Assembly: GCA_963920635.1 (NCBI GenBank)
Contig: OY987301.1
Span: 17,030,501-17,094,500 of the forward strand
Source: Pseudeuparius sepicola
Lineage: Eukaryota > Arthropoda > Insecta > Coleoptera > Anthribidae
Direction of reading: 5' to 3'
DNA length: 64,000 nucleotides
Position numbers and translations under genes: made by a program. A model generated the notes under the pieces. The model made no database searches. It saw only the letters and a list, made by a program, of their open reading frames with translations, and was not told the DNA's origin. Position 1 is the first letter of the stretch; the number at the start of each line of letters is the position of its first letter. Positions 1 to 12,172 of this stretch are shown here, one piece after another.

Positions 1-1288
1 ATGCATTTTTCTCCTCTGAATCCACAAGCTGGAGCAGCGATTGGTGGAACACCTGCAACGAGGTAATTTATTTTTTCCTTCAAATTCTAAAACAAACATA
101 TTTTCGAACATGAAGGTATTTTTAAATATGCAGGTTTTCAAAATTGTATACAGTGACCGGCAGAACGGACGCAACATTTTTTTTATTATTTTGCGCAGAA
201 ATAAACAACTGACTATGATGGTGCTATATTAGTAGGTAAACCATGAAACCAAAATAGGGCCTGAAAAACTTCATGCAGATAGCGGGGTATTACGAGGGAG
301 AATCAAAAATTTAAACGCAGCACAAGTGTAAAGTAAAAGCACTTATTGTAAAAACACAATGAGCCCAGTGATTGAAGTTTTTAGGTTATTTGATATTTGG
401 CTAAGTTTTTGTTGTTAAATCAAATACTGTATAAGTAGCGCAGTGCATATTATAGGTACTCTGGTTTTTTTACTTTTAAAAAATCGTGTAATTCCAAGGA
501 TGGTAGTTTTATCTAATTTTTGCGTTTACAAAACACATAAATGGTGAATCGAAAACCGAAATTTTAATAAATAAAATTTAAAAAAAAAATGTTCAAAAAT
601 ACAGGTTTCCCATACCATATATGGGACAAGCTTCATGCAAATTAATGTCATGTCATTTTTGTTTGAAACATTTTTTCTGAACACAGCAAATGAGAGAGTT
701 TCATGTAGTGGATTTTAAAGAGGGCGTAGTATGGTTTTATTTTCCTTTGCAGTTGAATCATTCATACACTGTGATTCCTAGAGCAAAATTGTGTGAGAGA
801 AAAATAATAATTTGTAATTTTCCGTCAAATTCAAAAATTTTAAAAATATAGGTTTACCATACCTATATCAAATAATAAAGTTGTATGACGATCCACAGAC
901 ATGGGACAAGCTGTATGTAACCTACTCTCGTACATTTGCAGATTTCATACAGTTTAATTATTGTCAGAAACTTTTTTTCTAAAATTGAAAATAAAGGAGT
1001 AAAATAATGAAAACCATCTGCAGTTTCACACCCTATACATCACCCGTGCTGATTCTAACATAAATACATAAGTATATGAAACAAACGTCTTGCAACAAAT
1101 ATTACTAAAATCTTTCAACAAGAAATAACCAATACCGAACCCTAACAATATTTATATTTACCTACCTGTAATCCAATTAATCGTATCGGTCAAATGCAGC
1201 ACCTGCAAAAATATTAAAACAACTTTAGATTTGGTTATTGCCGTTATTGCCAAGTTCATGAGCATGAAAGAATATTGTAACATTGTAC
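1..1288. other. AT-rich DNA, no gene seen
   Basis: Diverged direct repeats of an AAAAATACAGG.TT.CCATACC unit occur at about 595 and 845, each followed by ATGGGACAAGCT. Otherwise nothing. It probably belongs to the guanylate cyclase intron. Confidence 0.5.
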
Positions 1289-1983
1289 AATAAGTGCGAC
1301 AAACTTTAAGGGGTGATTCTACATGAAAAAATAATGACAGTTTGCTATATAAACGTAGGTCCGCAAACGCTTCGTTTCCGATATACAGGAAGTCAAAGTA
1401 CAAAAAAAAAAGACAATGTATTTATTGCGCTGAAACGGATTAAGATATTCAAATAAAATTTGGTGGGTTTTAAGAGGACTAGAAAGCGCATTTTTTGACA
1501 CCCGATTAAAAATTTTATGTTAATCAGTGGCGTCCATAGGGGTAATGGCCTCGATATTTTTAAGAAAATAAATGATACGCCACTGAGACAATTTAAAATA
1601 AAAATTATTTTTAAAATTCTCGTTTAAGTACTGACAAAAAAGCTCTCTTACCTTTTTTCTCAGGGGCCGCCAATTTTATGCAAAAAAAATAAAACAACAT
1701 AACGCGTATTTTTAATTTCTATTACATCAAAAACCTATCCTATACAGCAACAATAAATCAAAACAACAAATGAAAATAAAAATATCTCGAATAAAACATT
1801 TTTAGTTAGGTGCGCATAGCTATAACAATAAATAAATTATCTTTTTTTTTTTTAACTTTAACTCCCTGTATATCGGAAACGAAGCATTTGCGGACCTACG
1901 TTTATATAACAAACTGTCATTATTTTTTCAAGTAGAATCAACCCTTAAAGTTTGTCGCACTTATTTACTAACACCCTGTATAT
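1289..1983. mobile_element. Foldback MITE with one CACCCTGTA end
   Basis: The left arm AATAAGTGCGACAAACTTTA (1289 on) and GTCCGCAAACGCTTCGTTTC are inverted at 1858-1970. The right end carries CACCCTGTATAT; the corresponding left end is lost. Confidence 0.75.
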
Positions 1984-2185
1984 CCTTTACTCAATGATTG
2001 TAATTAATTTTATTCTGCTTCCATAATTATTGTGATTGCAATGGTGTTTCTTTATTTAACTATAATATTTGTTACAGAAAGTATGTGTTGCAACAATAAA
2101 TTGTAAATAAAATTATTATAACGAAACTAAGTACTACAAAAAATGCTGCGTTAGTTGTGCGTTAGTATCTTAACACGTGTTGATA

Positions 2186-2242
2186 ATGGTAATAGGATCG
2201 GCGATGTCTTTGTTGGTGTTAGGTTCTCTTCTATCTTCTTAT
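2186..2242 (+). CDS. Eight-cysteine gene exon 1 (signal peptide)
   Basis: Fifty-seven nucleotides, 19 codons, ending at a consensus donor in phase 0. The leader has a hydrophobic core SLLVLGSLL. A second ATG at 2204 would give a shorter leader, and either start is workable. Confidence 0.7.
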
Positions 2243-5200
2243 GTAAGTACCCTTTTTTAATTAATTAATTTAATTTAATTATTTAAATTAATACCTACCA
2301 TTCTATTCAATTTTTTTAAATAATAGGTATATGAAAAAAATTAAAATATATTTCTTAATATAAATTACTAAAGCTTAGTTTTGAAAATTTTTTAAACTAA
2401 CCCCGAAACCTTTAGGCAGGTAAGGTGTGTTAATCGAAGCAAGAGTTATCTCCAAAATAATAAGATCCAACTTAAAAATATTTCCTTAATTTCGCATCTT
2501 CAGTCACAAATCAAGGGACACATCAAAGTCTTAATTTCATGCACAAGATTAACAAATTTAATCATAATAATATAATAATAATAATTTAACATACCGGGGA
2601 GGTTCTTAGAAATTTCTAGTTCGAAAAGCATTTGCAGCTTTCTTATTAAAGAAAAATTCGATAGGATTTTCTTCTATTAAAATCACATTTTTCACAGTGT
2701 TCGCCAAAAAGCCTGCACCACCATATTATATGATAAACTTTATTTATTTTTTTCAAAAATGGTTTTCGCGTCAGTCTTTGGCATTACCTATAACCAAAAA
2801 AGAGTCGATGATCTTGCCACATTCGCAGCTCAGCCAATATTACACTTAACTTTTTTATTCCTCAAAAATTCTATTATTATTCACAATAGAGAAAACGTCA
2901 CAAGAAATATAATATACCAAAAAGTTGTCATCATAGAGAGATTTTTTTTATATAAATGATTTATTTTGAATTTTAACTTTAAGCTTACTTTTTTGCTTTA
3001 AAACCTATTTAAAACTTTAGTAGATATCACTCAAACTTGGTAACGTGACTTTTGATACCAGTCAAAATTGACACGAAGAAAATAAAATTCCTAAAAATAG
3101 GCTTATTTCCTAAAATTTTAACAAGCTTTACTTGAAGTCTTTTGCATAAAAATGATAGAGAGACTGACACCGAATACAATTTTTGAAAAAAAAAAAAAAA
3201 TAAAAAGTTCCCATAAATATAGTGCAAACTTTTTGGCGGACACTGAATGCTATAATTTTTTCACACCCTGTACATACTATCCAGGTTAAATTTTCGTTAC
3301 GGCATTATTCATTTCAAAGTCGACAGCCGTGATAACACGGGAAACAATTCATTCCACTGTAATCGCGTTTCGCGAACTCCTATTAAATTTTACTGGGCAC
3401 TTATTTCTAGGAGTTTAACACCACCGAAAGTTATAACCGACGATGAAACTGATTGAGCTGTCGGAAAAATTAAAGTTTGAGCTTTATGAAAGTTCTCGGC
3501 TTCCTCGCAGTTTTAAATTTAATACGCCCCAATAAAGTTACACGTGGAAACTTTTTTAATGTTCGTCTAGAATTTCGCCGAGATCCCTACAGAAGCCGAA
3601 CAAGCCAATCTTCTAACGAACGTCCAGGAGGTCTTTGAGCAAGTGAAATTGCTCGTAAAGGATGAGACATCGAGCACGTCCGAAGCGGTCGCTGGTGACG
3701 TTGATTCTATGATCGATATAGCACAACACGCGATTGCTACGATGGAGGAGTTAATAATAACGAGTAAGTACCTACCTAAAGGTGACCCACTATAATGTTG
3801 ATATGTTGATCCCTGCTTCACAGTGGTCGACAATGGAAATTTATTTGTTGACCATTGTCGACCATCTACATTCGTCTTATTCGCTATACAGAATGTCCCA
3901 GAAAGGAAGTTTTTTTAATTTAGAAGACACAAAAAATGAAAGAATAAAAATGCTACACCATAAAATGTAATAAAAATAACGGAACCAAGTGGTCGAATTG
4001 GACATAAATAATAGTAATATAAAATTTAATTTGGTGTTGCCGTTGCTGATTGTTGCTTGAGGCTGCGTTCCTAAATTCATTGCCATAGCAATCATGTCCT
4101 TGTAGTCATCAAACATTTTCTACATAGCTGGCATATGCAGTTTTTTTTTATATTATTAAGGTTTTGTAAATAGCATCTTTTATATACTATAATATATATA
4201 GCTGTGTAAAGAAAAAAATTGAAATGAGTTCTTTGATTAATTATTTATTGTATTTTATTTATCTATTTCGCAAAATCCAAGTCATTTCCAATGGAATTTG
4301 GCTGCATTTTAAAACTAATTTGGTAGGTCGTTATCCATCGCTACCTCAAACAGAAACGTAAGTCCATATTATGTTTTACTTTAAATGAGTATACCCTAGT
4401 ATCGTATTGGCATAAGGGGGTTTTTAATGTTACTTATTACAAACCACAAACATTTTTTCTACAAAAAAGTTGATTGCAACAAAACAATCACATTTTGAGC
4501 TTATTCACTTCTCACCTATGTTTAAAATTAATCAATTTTTTCTACAATACGACGGTGTAGGTACTCGTGAAAAGGCGAAAAATTAAAAATACAGTAGGTA
4601 TAGTCGGTCAGTCATCTTTTATTGCCATAAGTATAGTATTTCTAAAGTCACTTGGAACAACATAAAAACCTTTGAATTTTATACGGGTGATTTCTGCTGA
4701 TAAGTCTGGTATTTTTACCAGTAGCAGAGCGTGGTAAATGCTATGAAATAGATCGCGCTCGTATATCACTGTGTTCCAAGTGAGTTTTTTTAATATTTTA
4801 CCAGGGTAGCTCGAGAACAAGCGCATCCGGCAATAAAATACGAGACAAAACACTTTTTTAACCATATTAAACCGCACCTGGTAGTAGAAGTAAAAGGAGA
4901 TGAAGGAGACAGAGACGATAGGTATTGTAGTAAAAACAAGTGACTGCATGCTCGCCTAATATAATATATCACCAATACTTGCATGGGCTACACTGTTCGA
5001 CGGCCGGCCACTTGTACAGCGAAATGCGGTGGATAGGCGTGCGATAATTTCACAGATTTTAGGATATACTTGCGTAAATAGTTGTAATCGATATGGCTTT
5101 TTAGAGACCTTTTGACAATATTATATGGTGCATTAACTTTTACGTTGTGTTTGAGGACAACCTTAAAAAGCCGTAAAAGTGAAATATTATGTTGCTTGTA

Positions 5201-8200
5201 GAATATGTATATTTTTTAAAACTGGGTGACGCTTATGTCCTATATCCTTTTTTGTGACGCCAATTAGTGTTTTTTATGCTGTTTCAAGTGACTTTAGAAA
5301 TACTATACTTACTCTAATGCGATATTATTTAAGCACATTCAGCTTAAAAGAAGAAGAACGTTTAATTTTTACTAAAAATGTGGATGTTCCAAGTTTTTCC
5401 AAAATTCGATTTTTACATTTTATTTAGAGAAAATTGCTAATGTCCTTCTTATGTCCGTCTTATCGTGAATGTTGATCCTTGGCTCTCAGCGTTTGTCTTT
5501 GTCTGATTTGATTCTGATTGATGAATATAGGACCGGTATTCATGTGGCCGTTGTAGTTCAAACTATACTAAAATGAAATAACTCTTACGCCTGATGTAAA
5601 CAAGAACATGTGCGTTGAGATTTTCGCCAGAGCCGCACTGAGGCACGACCTGCTTTATTTAATTTTACTTTCAGAATTGTTTACGTCAAAATATTTCGGA
5701 AAAAAATTATTGGCTTAATTAAAATGAGTCAAAACACCCATAAAATTATTTGTGGCAGTGTCTAAATAGCTGAAAACAACAAGATAAAACCGCATAAATA
5801 CGCTTTTGCGATGGAGTACATCCCTGTTGTCAGAAGCGCTGATATTTTATGGCCTATTGACCAATCGCCTTATTTCGCGGAACGACTTCGATCACGTGCT
5901 TTTATTTACGCCTTTACGCCAGGCGTACGAGTTACTTGATTGTAGTATAACATCATTTAACTCATTCGACTTAGAGTTAGAAAAACAGTTTATACATAAT
6001 ATAATATTTATATTTATATTTTTTAAATTGTAGGTATGACAGAATCACTTACTGCCAAATTCCTAAAGCTTAATTGATAGGGATGCCCAAGATATTGTAC
6101 TAATTTTGTGGCATGATTTGCTTATGCTCAATACAGCAAAAAGTAATAAGGTTTCTGCTAATCCTTCGAAGTGCCTGCCTGGAGTTATTTTTAGTTGTTT
6201 GACCTTTTTCGACGGAATTCCGTTACAGATATTTTAAGTAGGCTGGAATTCAAGATGCCAGATTTTAGATTAAAAAAATTCCTTTAATCTGGTATTATTC
6301 GTGGAGGGAAACATGGAGGTGGTGCTTAAAAACAAGTAAAAATAGATGTCTTTGTTATACGGAGTGTAAAAATTAATTTAATATCAAAGTACATAATAAG
6401 AAAATAAGTTACAGTCGAAAACCTTTTTTCTACAAACTCATTACTATGGAATGGTACTTGCAACAAACATTTTATTAAGAAAATCTATAGAGTTGCGGGA
6501 CACCCTGTATAATTGACTAAAAAAAAATAACCGAGCAATCTTTATTTAATTTCATCAAATATGAGATTCGCATGGAATGCTAAACAAAAATCATTAATTA
6601 TAACACTCTATGTACATGGTGCAACAAAAGAACGCTTATAAAATTTATTTTATTTTTGAAAAAAAAACACCAAAAATATGTCAAATTCTAATTCACTAAT
6701 TACTAACTTAACTAGGTATATTATGTCTTTTGTCCAATAACCCCAAAATCTCCTGAAAAAAAAACAAGAATAACGCAAAAGTAAACACTCGAAATACATC
6801 AACATAAACCGGCGAAATCTCAACGAACTCTAGATCAGCTGTTGGGGCATAATAAAGCAAATGCGCATCGAACACAAAGAGCGCGTGCAATGTTGCCACG
6901 TTAGACAGAATAAGCAATTTATTAAGGATATTATTTATATACCCAGTAGAATCAGTAAATTCACAAAATCAGTAAAATTTATTGTTAAATGATAACTGTC
7001 CAAATTTTTATTATATGTAGATTGTAGATATCAACTAATTGTTCCAAATTGATGTTTTTTAACGATGGTTATACATTTGTTTCGTAAGTACAAGATAAAT
7101 TTATGAAGAAGTTTGGCAATGGTGCAATAATTGCATTGTTTTGTTTTAGATTTCTGTTACTAATTCAGACAAATAATGTTACTAAACATTTTTTTATCTT
7201 GGCAGGGTCTGTATTGTATTGAATTATTAGTCTATGTTTATTATTTTGTCTGAGACTATTCACTATAAAGTCAATGCAGGGGGTGGATTTTGATTAAGTG
7301 TATTGTAAGTTATTTTTTTGTCTTTAAAGGACACAAAATGACAAAATTTAGTACCTATCAATTGGAAAACAAATAATAATGTACCATCAATGCGCCATAT
7401 CGAAAATAATAAGTTTCTTCGAGAATAATCAGCGCATAATATAAGAAAATACAGCTTAGGTTTTAAGAAAGTGCGGCTGTAGCTAGGTAACACAAGTTTA
7501 CAATAATTTTCTATAAGGTATCTAAAAAATAATACTTATACAGTGCTATTCATAAAGTTTACACCAAATGGGAAAACATTTTCATTATTAGATTTTAGAA
7601 AATTTGATTTTCGGCTATGTTGGTGCATGTTTTGAGTACACTATTGAGTCACGAGTGTCGCGACGTCATGTCAAAATTTACATTAAAATAAAAGTTGGAA
7701 AAAATCGGGTTTGCGTTGTAAATATCGGAAAAGTTATTAAGAAAATGTGTGTCCGTATTGTATTGTTGTGCATCTTTGCCTATTTTTAGAAAGATATCAG
7801 GATATTCGCTTTTTCCTTATATTTTATTCTCAAATAACCCAATACACTTATTCTTTATTTATTGATCAATTTCCTGGGTTACTACCATATAAACATTGAA
7901 TCCATTCAATAGATTTTATTTAATTGCTACCTACGTTTCGGCTTTTATTGGTTCCTCTCTTACTACATCTTGACAATACAAATAAATTTCAAGGCAAAAT
8001 GTAGTAGTTAGTAGAAAATAATAAAAGTGGTATTAGCCAAAATAATTTACAGGGGGTCACCTACCCATGATCCGACCGGGCGTGGTTTTGCTTTGACTCT
8101 ATACAGTGTGGTCATTTAAGTGTGCAACATATCGGATTTTTTGTTGATTTTAATTGCACAACAAAAATACAAATATTCCCGAAAGTTGGTGCATGTTCGA

Positions 8201-9613
8201 TAATCAAATTAGGCGCACTTAGAATGGTTGCAATCAAACAGCATACAGGGTAGGTAAAAAAATATAAAAATTGTACATGAGTAAAGTACCCTTATTTCAG
8301 GAAATTCAGCAAAATGTTATTAAGAAAAGTTGTCTAGAATTAAAAGTTATGCTTAAATACCAAAACATAGCCGCCTAAGAAAAAATATATTTTTTTGAAA
8401 TTGTTTTAATATTCACCCTAAACAATTTCATAAATCAATCACAATTAAATCAATTTAGCATAGCAACAATATTTGTAAAATTAATTTAGATTTTTAATTT
8501 TTTAGGTAATCACAAACTTCACGTTTGTTGCAACGATATTAAACAAAACTTTTAAATTTCGCAAAAATTCTTCTGAACAAGCTAAAACATTAGTAATGAT
8601 AATGTGTATATTAAAAAACTCTCATTTAAGGTGCAAAATTTTAATTTTAAATGTTTATTAAGAAATTGTGGAAATTAATCGATGAAAAATTTTTTTTTCT
8701 TAAGAGGCTATGTTTTGGTACTTAGGCATAGCTTTTAATTCTAAACAACTTTTCTTAATAATCTAATGCTGAATTTTTTGAAATAAAAGTACATCTACTC
8801 ATGTGCAATCTTTATATTTTTTGACCTACCCTCTAGCCTGTCTGTATGCTGTTTGCAACCATTCTAAGTGCACCTAATATGATTATTGAACATGCATCAA
8901 CTTTCCGCAATATCTGTATTTTGGTTGTACAATTAATAAAAAAAAGTCCCATATGTTGCACACTTAAATGACCACAATGTAAATCGAGCACGGTTGGAGC
9001 CCAAGGTAGTCTACATAGAAAATATCGGAGCTATCATTGACGATTTTGAGACTCTAGTGCCGATTAAAAAAATAAGATTTTTTAACAAACAATTTTTCCC
9101 ATTTGGTGCATATTTTACGAATAGCACTGTACTATTTTAAATGGTTCCCTAAATTATGTACCCGTTCTAACATTTCCAGAACTGTCCGCCACGTCCAACC
9201 GCGTCTGCCCGTCGGACCCCCTCCCCAAAATCCAGCAGTTCGGCTCGGCCGCCCTGGACGAGCTCGCGTCGTGCCGCGCCGAGGCCGTGCGCGCCGTCGA
9301 GGCGAGCTGCGGTCGGCTGACGAACACGACCGGGGCGGCGCTCGGCCGCGGCCAGCAGCTGCTCGACACGCTGGCGGCTTGCAGCCGCAAGAGGGGGCTG
9401 GCGGTGGTCTCGTGCTACGCGCGCGTCATCCGCGTCGACGTGGCGCCCGTCAAGCGCGTGCTGGTCGACGCCGTCGGCGCGCACCGCGCCGCCCACTTCG
9501 CCGAGATCGAGGTCAGGGGCCGGGCGCACGGGTGCGTCGGCAGGGCGGTCGGGATGCACGGGATCGAGCTGCAGCAGGCGCTGGCCGACGCGGTCGAATG
9601 CGCTTGTTCGTAG
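2186..9613 (+). CDS. Predicted secreted eight-cysteine protein, three exons
   Basis: Exons 2186-2242, 3571-3763 and 9180-9613 join in phase (0, then 1) into 227 residues. Exon 1 is almost exactly a signal peptide (MVIGSAMSLLVLGSLLSSY) with donor TAT|GTAAGT. Exon 2 (TCTAG|AAT to ACGA|GTAAGT) is a polar, probably helical stretch. Exon 3 (TTTCCAG|AA to TAG) contains eight cysteines spaced over about 140 residues and ends VECACS. No known enzyme motif is visible, and I do not recognise the family; a small insect-specific extracellular helical protein is the best description. Exon 3 is very GC-rich while exons 1-2 are of ordinary composition. AATAAA-type signals follow (for example 10007-10012). 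The gene is antisense to, and probably nested inside, an intron of the guanylate cyclase gene. Confidence 0.78.
3571..3763 (+). CDS. Eight-cysteine gene exon 2
   Basis: 193 nt between GTTCGTCTAG and GTAAGTAC. It reads NFAEIPTEAEQANLLTN..., ending ATMEELIIT plus one base. It is rich in Glu, Ser, Thr and Val and has no cysteines. Phase matches both neighbours, which is the main support for the gene model. Confidence 0.78.
4629..5310. mobile_element. AAGTATAGTATTTC foldback, copy 1
   Basis: The TIR AAGTATAGTATTTCTAAAGT is inverted at 5291-5310 (ACTTTAGAAATACTATACTT). It lies in intron 2 of the eight-cysteine gene and has no transposase. Confidence 0.82.
5311..8101. other. Intron 2 of the eight-cysteine gene, mostly unassigned
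   Basis: AT-rich with a solo CACCCTGTAT at about 6503. Apart from the uncertain frame at 6708-6960 I see no gene. Confidence 0.5.
6708..6960 (-). other. Open frame of uncertain status
   Basis: About 80 codons on the minus strand, hydrophobic and rich in Phe and Leu, ending KRHNIPS. Composition is a little richer in GC than the flanks. No family is recognised and no clear splice sites delimit it, so chance remains likely. Confidence 0.15.
8104..8979. mobile_element. Tc1/mariner-type MITE (CAGTGTGGTCATTTAAG)
   Basis: Termini CAGTGTGGTCATTTAAGTGT and the inverse ending GACCACAATG, flanked by TA dinucleotides on both sides. The inverted arms run several hundred bp inward (TGCATGTTCGATAAT / ATTATTGAACATGCA). 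No transposase. It lies in intron 2 of the eight-cysteine gene. Confidence 0.8.
9180..9613 (+). CDS. Eight-cysteine gene exon 3 (GC-rich terminal exon)
   Basis: 434 nt. The first two bases complete a Lys codon, then LSATSNRVCPSDPLP. All six frames are fairly open here because of the GC content, but only this frame matches the upstream splice phase and gives an evenly spaced set of eight cysteines. Codon third positions are overwhelmingly G or C. The stop TAG is at 9611-9613. Confidence 0.8.
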
Positions 9614-10158
9614 TTTGGGACGCCGGGGACTAGGGACGGATGCGTTTTAGGGTGGCGCGATGGCCGTCTGAATCACGCCGTTCATGTCAGCGTGGTGGGG
9701 CGAGTGCATGGTGGAAATCGCGTAGAAAACCGCCTTTTTAATATCATTGTTGTAGTTGTGGGAATACGAGTATTAAATTTTAGATTTACGATAATTTGAT
9801 TGCTTACCTGCGTACCTAACATGACTTTGATTTTAACTTCATAAATTCCTTCAAACAAAAAACATCTACCAATATAAATAATATTTGTTCTTGAGAGCCC
9901 TAAGTAATACCAGCAATTTTATTTATTAGAAATTCCATCAACGGTGGCGCTGTCACATAATAGACTCTGTATCCACATGCCGTAGTGTCATGTTATTTTT
10001 TGACGCAATAAACAGGTTGATGGCCAATCTATTTCCTAACATAACTAATACATCAACCAGTGCCGTATCCAGGATTAGCGTCTGGGGTGGGGAGGGGGCA
10101 ATCAGTTATAAATAACAAAATTCTGTCGATAATTTTAATGAATAAAAACAGAACATAA
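9614..10158 (+). terminator. 3' flank of the eight-cysteine gene
   Basis: GC content falls sharply within 100 bp of the stop. AATAAA occurs at 10007-10012. No further coding sequence before the next repeat. Confidence 0.4.
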
Positions 10159-10679
10159 TAGTTATTTATGTACTTCAGTGCCGAGCTACATATCTATTAT
10201 ATATTTTTTGAAATCGGAAAAAAATGTTTTATTAGGCAAGAAAATAATAATAATAATAAATTTGATTGCTCTACCTAGATCGAGGCCAAGGGTCTATAGT
10301 AGGCCTTGTACCTAGGTACAATGACGTACGGCGCCCTCGAACAGAAAAACCAAACTGCTGCTTGTTGTGCAGCCTCCATAATAAATCTATTGATATACAA
10401 ACCTACTAAAATATGTATACTGATAGATTGCGCTGCTATAGGTAACCATTTCGCAATGTGTACGAATAGTTAAATGGGCCATTATTGGCCGGGTTTTGAA
10501 TATTTGGTCACTTTTGACTTTTGACGGCCGATGGCTCCGCGTCTGACGTTTGATGTTTACATCTCGCCAAGGCCTACTTATTGAAAAAAATGGTACAATA
10601 ATGGATTACTTCAGTGCCGATTTCTGAGCTTTTAATGACGATTTTGGGACACTTTATACTGCCGATTTCAAGAAAATAT
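10159..10679. repeat. ATAGTTATTTATG repeat, hairpin-less copy
   Basis: Same family as 37815-38458, with the hairpin region deleted to a short ACTTCAGTGCCGAG. The other end is the ...GCCGATTTCAAGAAAA block. A (AAT)n stretch lies near 10245. Confidence 0.65.
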
Positions 10680-10700
10680 ATTTTCTAAAATAAATAAATA

Positions 10701-11273
10701 CAGGGTGCCCGAAAATAAATGCACCAACTTGAAAAATTAAAAAAAAAATGGAAAATATGACGAAAAGTTCATATGAACATGGGTCCGCAGATGTTTGGTT
10801 TTCGAGATGCAGGGTGTTGAAATTGAAATTTTATTTTCGATTTTTTTAAGTAACTTTTCGAGACGACAAAATTTTCTTGCAAAATTTGGTAGCCGGGTTT
10901 TTTTTTACGGAAGTCATAATTTGGTATTATTTTTGGTGCAATCCGTAGAGGGCGCTGCGTACGCTATCATTTTTAATTTAATTTGCCCTAACTTTTTTGA
11001 CAGTAAACTTTTACGACATTTTGTGAATGTATCCTCTTCCCACACGTTTTCTAAGCCAAAGCACATTTATTTTTTGACAGTTTAATAACTTGTTGTTTTT
11101 TGCAAGAAAAATTTGTCGTCTCAAAAAGTTACTTAAAAAAATCGAAAATAAAATTTCAATTTCAACATCCTGCATCACGAAAACCAAGCATCTGCGGACC
11201 TATGTTCATATGAACTTTTCGTCATATTTTCCATTTTTCCTTTTAATTATTTAAATTATTACCGGACCCTCTG
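10701..11273. mobile_element. Foldback MITE, CAGGGTG ends
   Basis: CAGGGTGCCCGAAAATAAAT at left, degenerate ACCGGACCCTCTG at right. Arms of about 200 bp share GACGAAAAGTTCATATGAAC and its complement, with a second inner CAGGGTGTTGAAATTG. Confidence 0.85.
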
Positions 11274-12027
11274 TATAACATAAAAATAATTCTTCTTCGA
11301 ACCAGTAAAATCTATATCACAAAATATTAAACAATATAATAATAATAATCCATTATTTTTTTTGGTCTTGAGCTCGTCAAATATCACCTCTGGAGATATG
11401 GGTATTTCAGGGTACACATAAAGCATAGTGTTAACCCATTCAGTCGGTTTTCGCTAATATTGTTTCTAATATAAATATTTAAAATTTTCAGTTTTGAAAA
11501 TGTTAGAAAATTATTATTTTTAATACTAATTTAGGATGACACCATAAATTAGTATTAACTATAATTATTTTCAAATCAAATTGTTGAAAAAATGCTTTAA
11601 TTAATTTTAAGTTAAGTATTTGTTTAGCGCTTTTTAAACAAAATTCAAACTTCTTCAAAATTATTTTAAATCCATATTTCCGTCCATTACGACATACAAA
11701 TTATTCAATAGTCTCCAGTGATGCAGCGGTTATAAATGTTCACAGAATTTAAAAAAAATATTTTCAATTATGGAGGATCCTAGATAATCTTTAACGCTAT
11801 CTTAAAACTGGATTAAATACCTACTATATCCAGTATATTTTGAAAATCAATAAGCTACTACTATTTCTGAAGTGTACCATGTAACCACATAATATATAAA
11901 TAATAAAATAATTTAAAATGACTTAAAAAATAAATAAACGAAGTTCGTGGAAATATCAATAATAATGTCTAATAATTCTTCTATTTATCTCATGAATTGA
12001 TAATAATATTGTCAAATTTTCACTTAC
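11274..12027. other. Guanylate cyclase intron after exon 9
   Basis: AT-rich, no repeat boundary and no coding signal recognised. Confidence 0.5.
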
Positions 12028-12172
12028 CGGTAGCCTAGAGTCCGTCCTGTGCAAGGTAAAGACTCCCACAGGAAATAATCCGTACTCCTCCATTCTCTGT
12101 GGGAGAGGCTTTCTAGCTAACAACGTGTAATTTCCCTCGGCATCCCCATTTTCGTCCATATAAACGATGTAA
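12028..12172 (-). CDS. Gyc32E: Guanylate cyclase exon 9 (last exon in view)
   Basis: From CTTTCAG|T to CCG|GTAAGT. It encodes YIVYMDENGDAEGNYTLLA, then FPVGVFTLHRTDSRLP. The strong donor shows the transcript continues leftwards. I searched the minus strand to position 1 and saw no juxtamembrane, transmembrane or kinase-like exon, so the next intron appears to exceed 12 kb. Confidence 0.92.

Noticed and set aside
3567..3833. 88-codon minus-strand frame
   Set aside because: Shadow of exon 2 of the eight-cysteine gene, which is supported by splice phase.
4608..4949. 113-codon minus-strand frame
   Set aside because: Lies inside a foldback MITE and is broken in the second copy.
9167..9559. 130-codon minus-strand frame
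   Set aside because: Another GC shadow of the exon on the opposite strand with no splice sites or motifs.
2186..9613. Assignment of the eight-cysteine protein to a named insect family such as DUF725
   Set aside because: Only general features (signal peptide, helices, cysteines) agree; no motif allowed a firm match without a search.
9103..9633. 176-codon plus-strand Arg-rich frame overlapping the last eight-cysteine exon
   Set aside because: It is an out-of-frame shadow caused by high GC; its splice phase does not match exons 1-2 and its composition is dominated by Arg and Ala.
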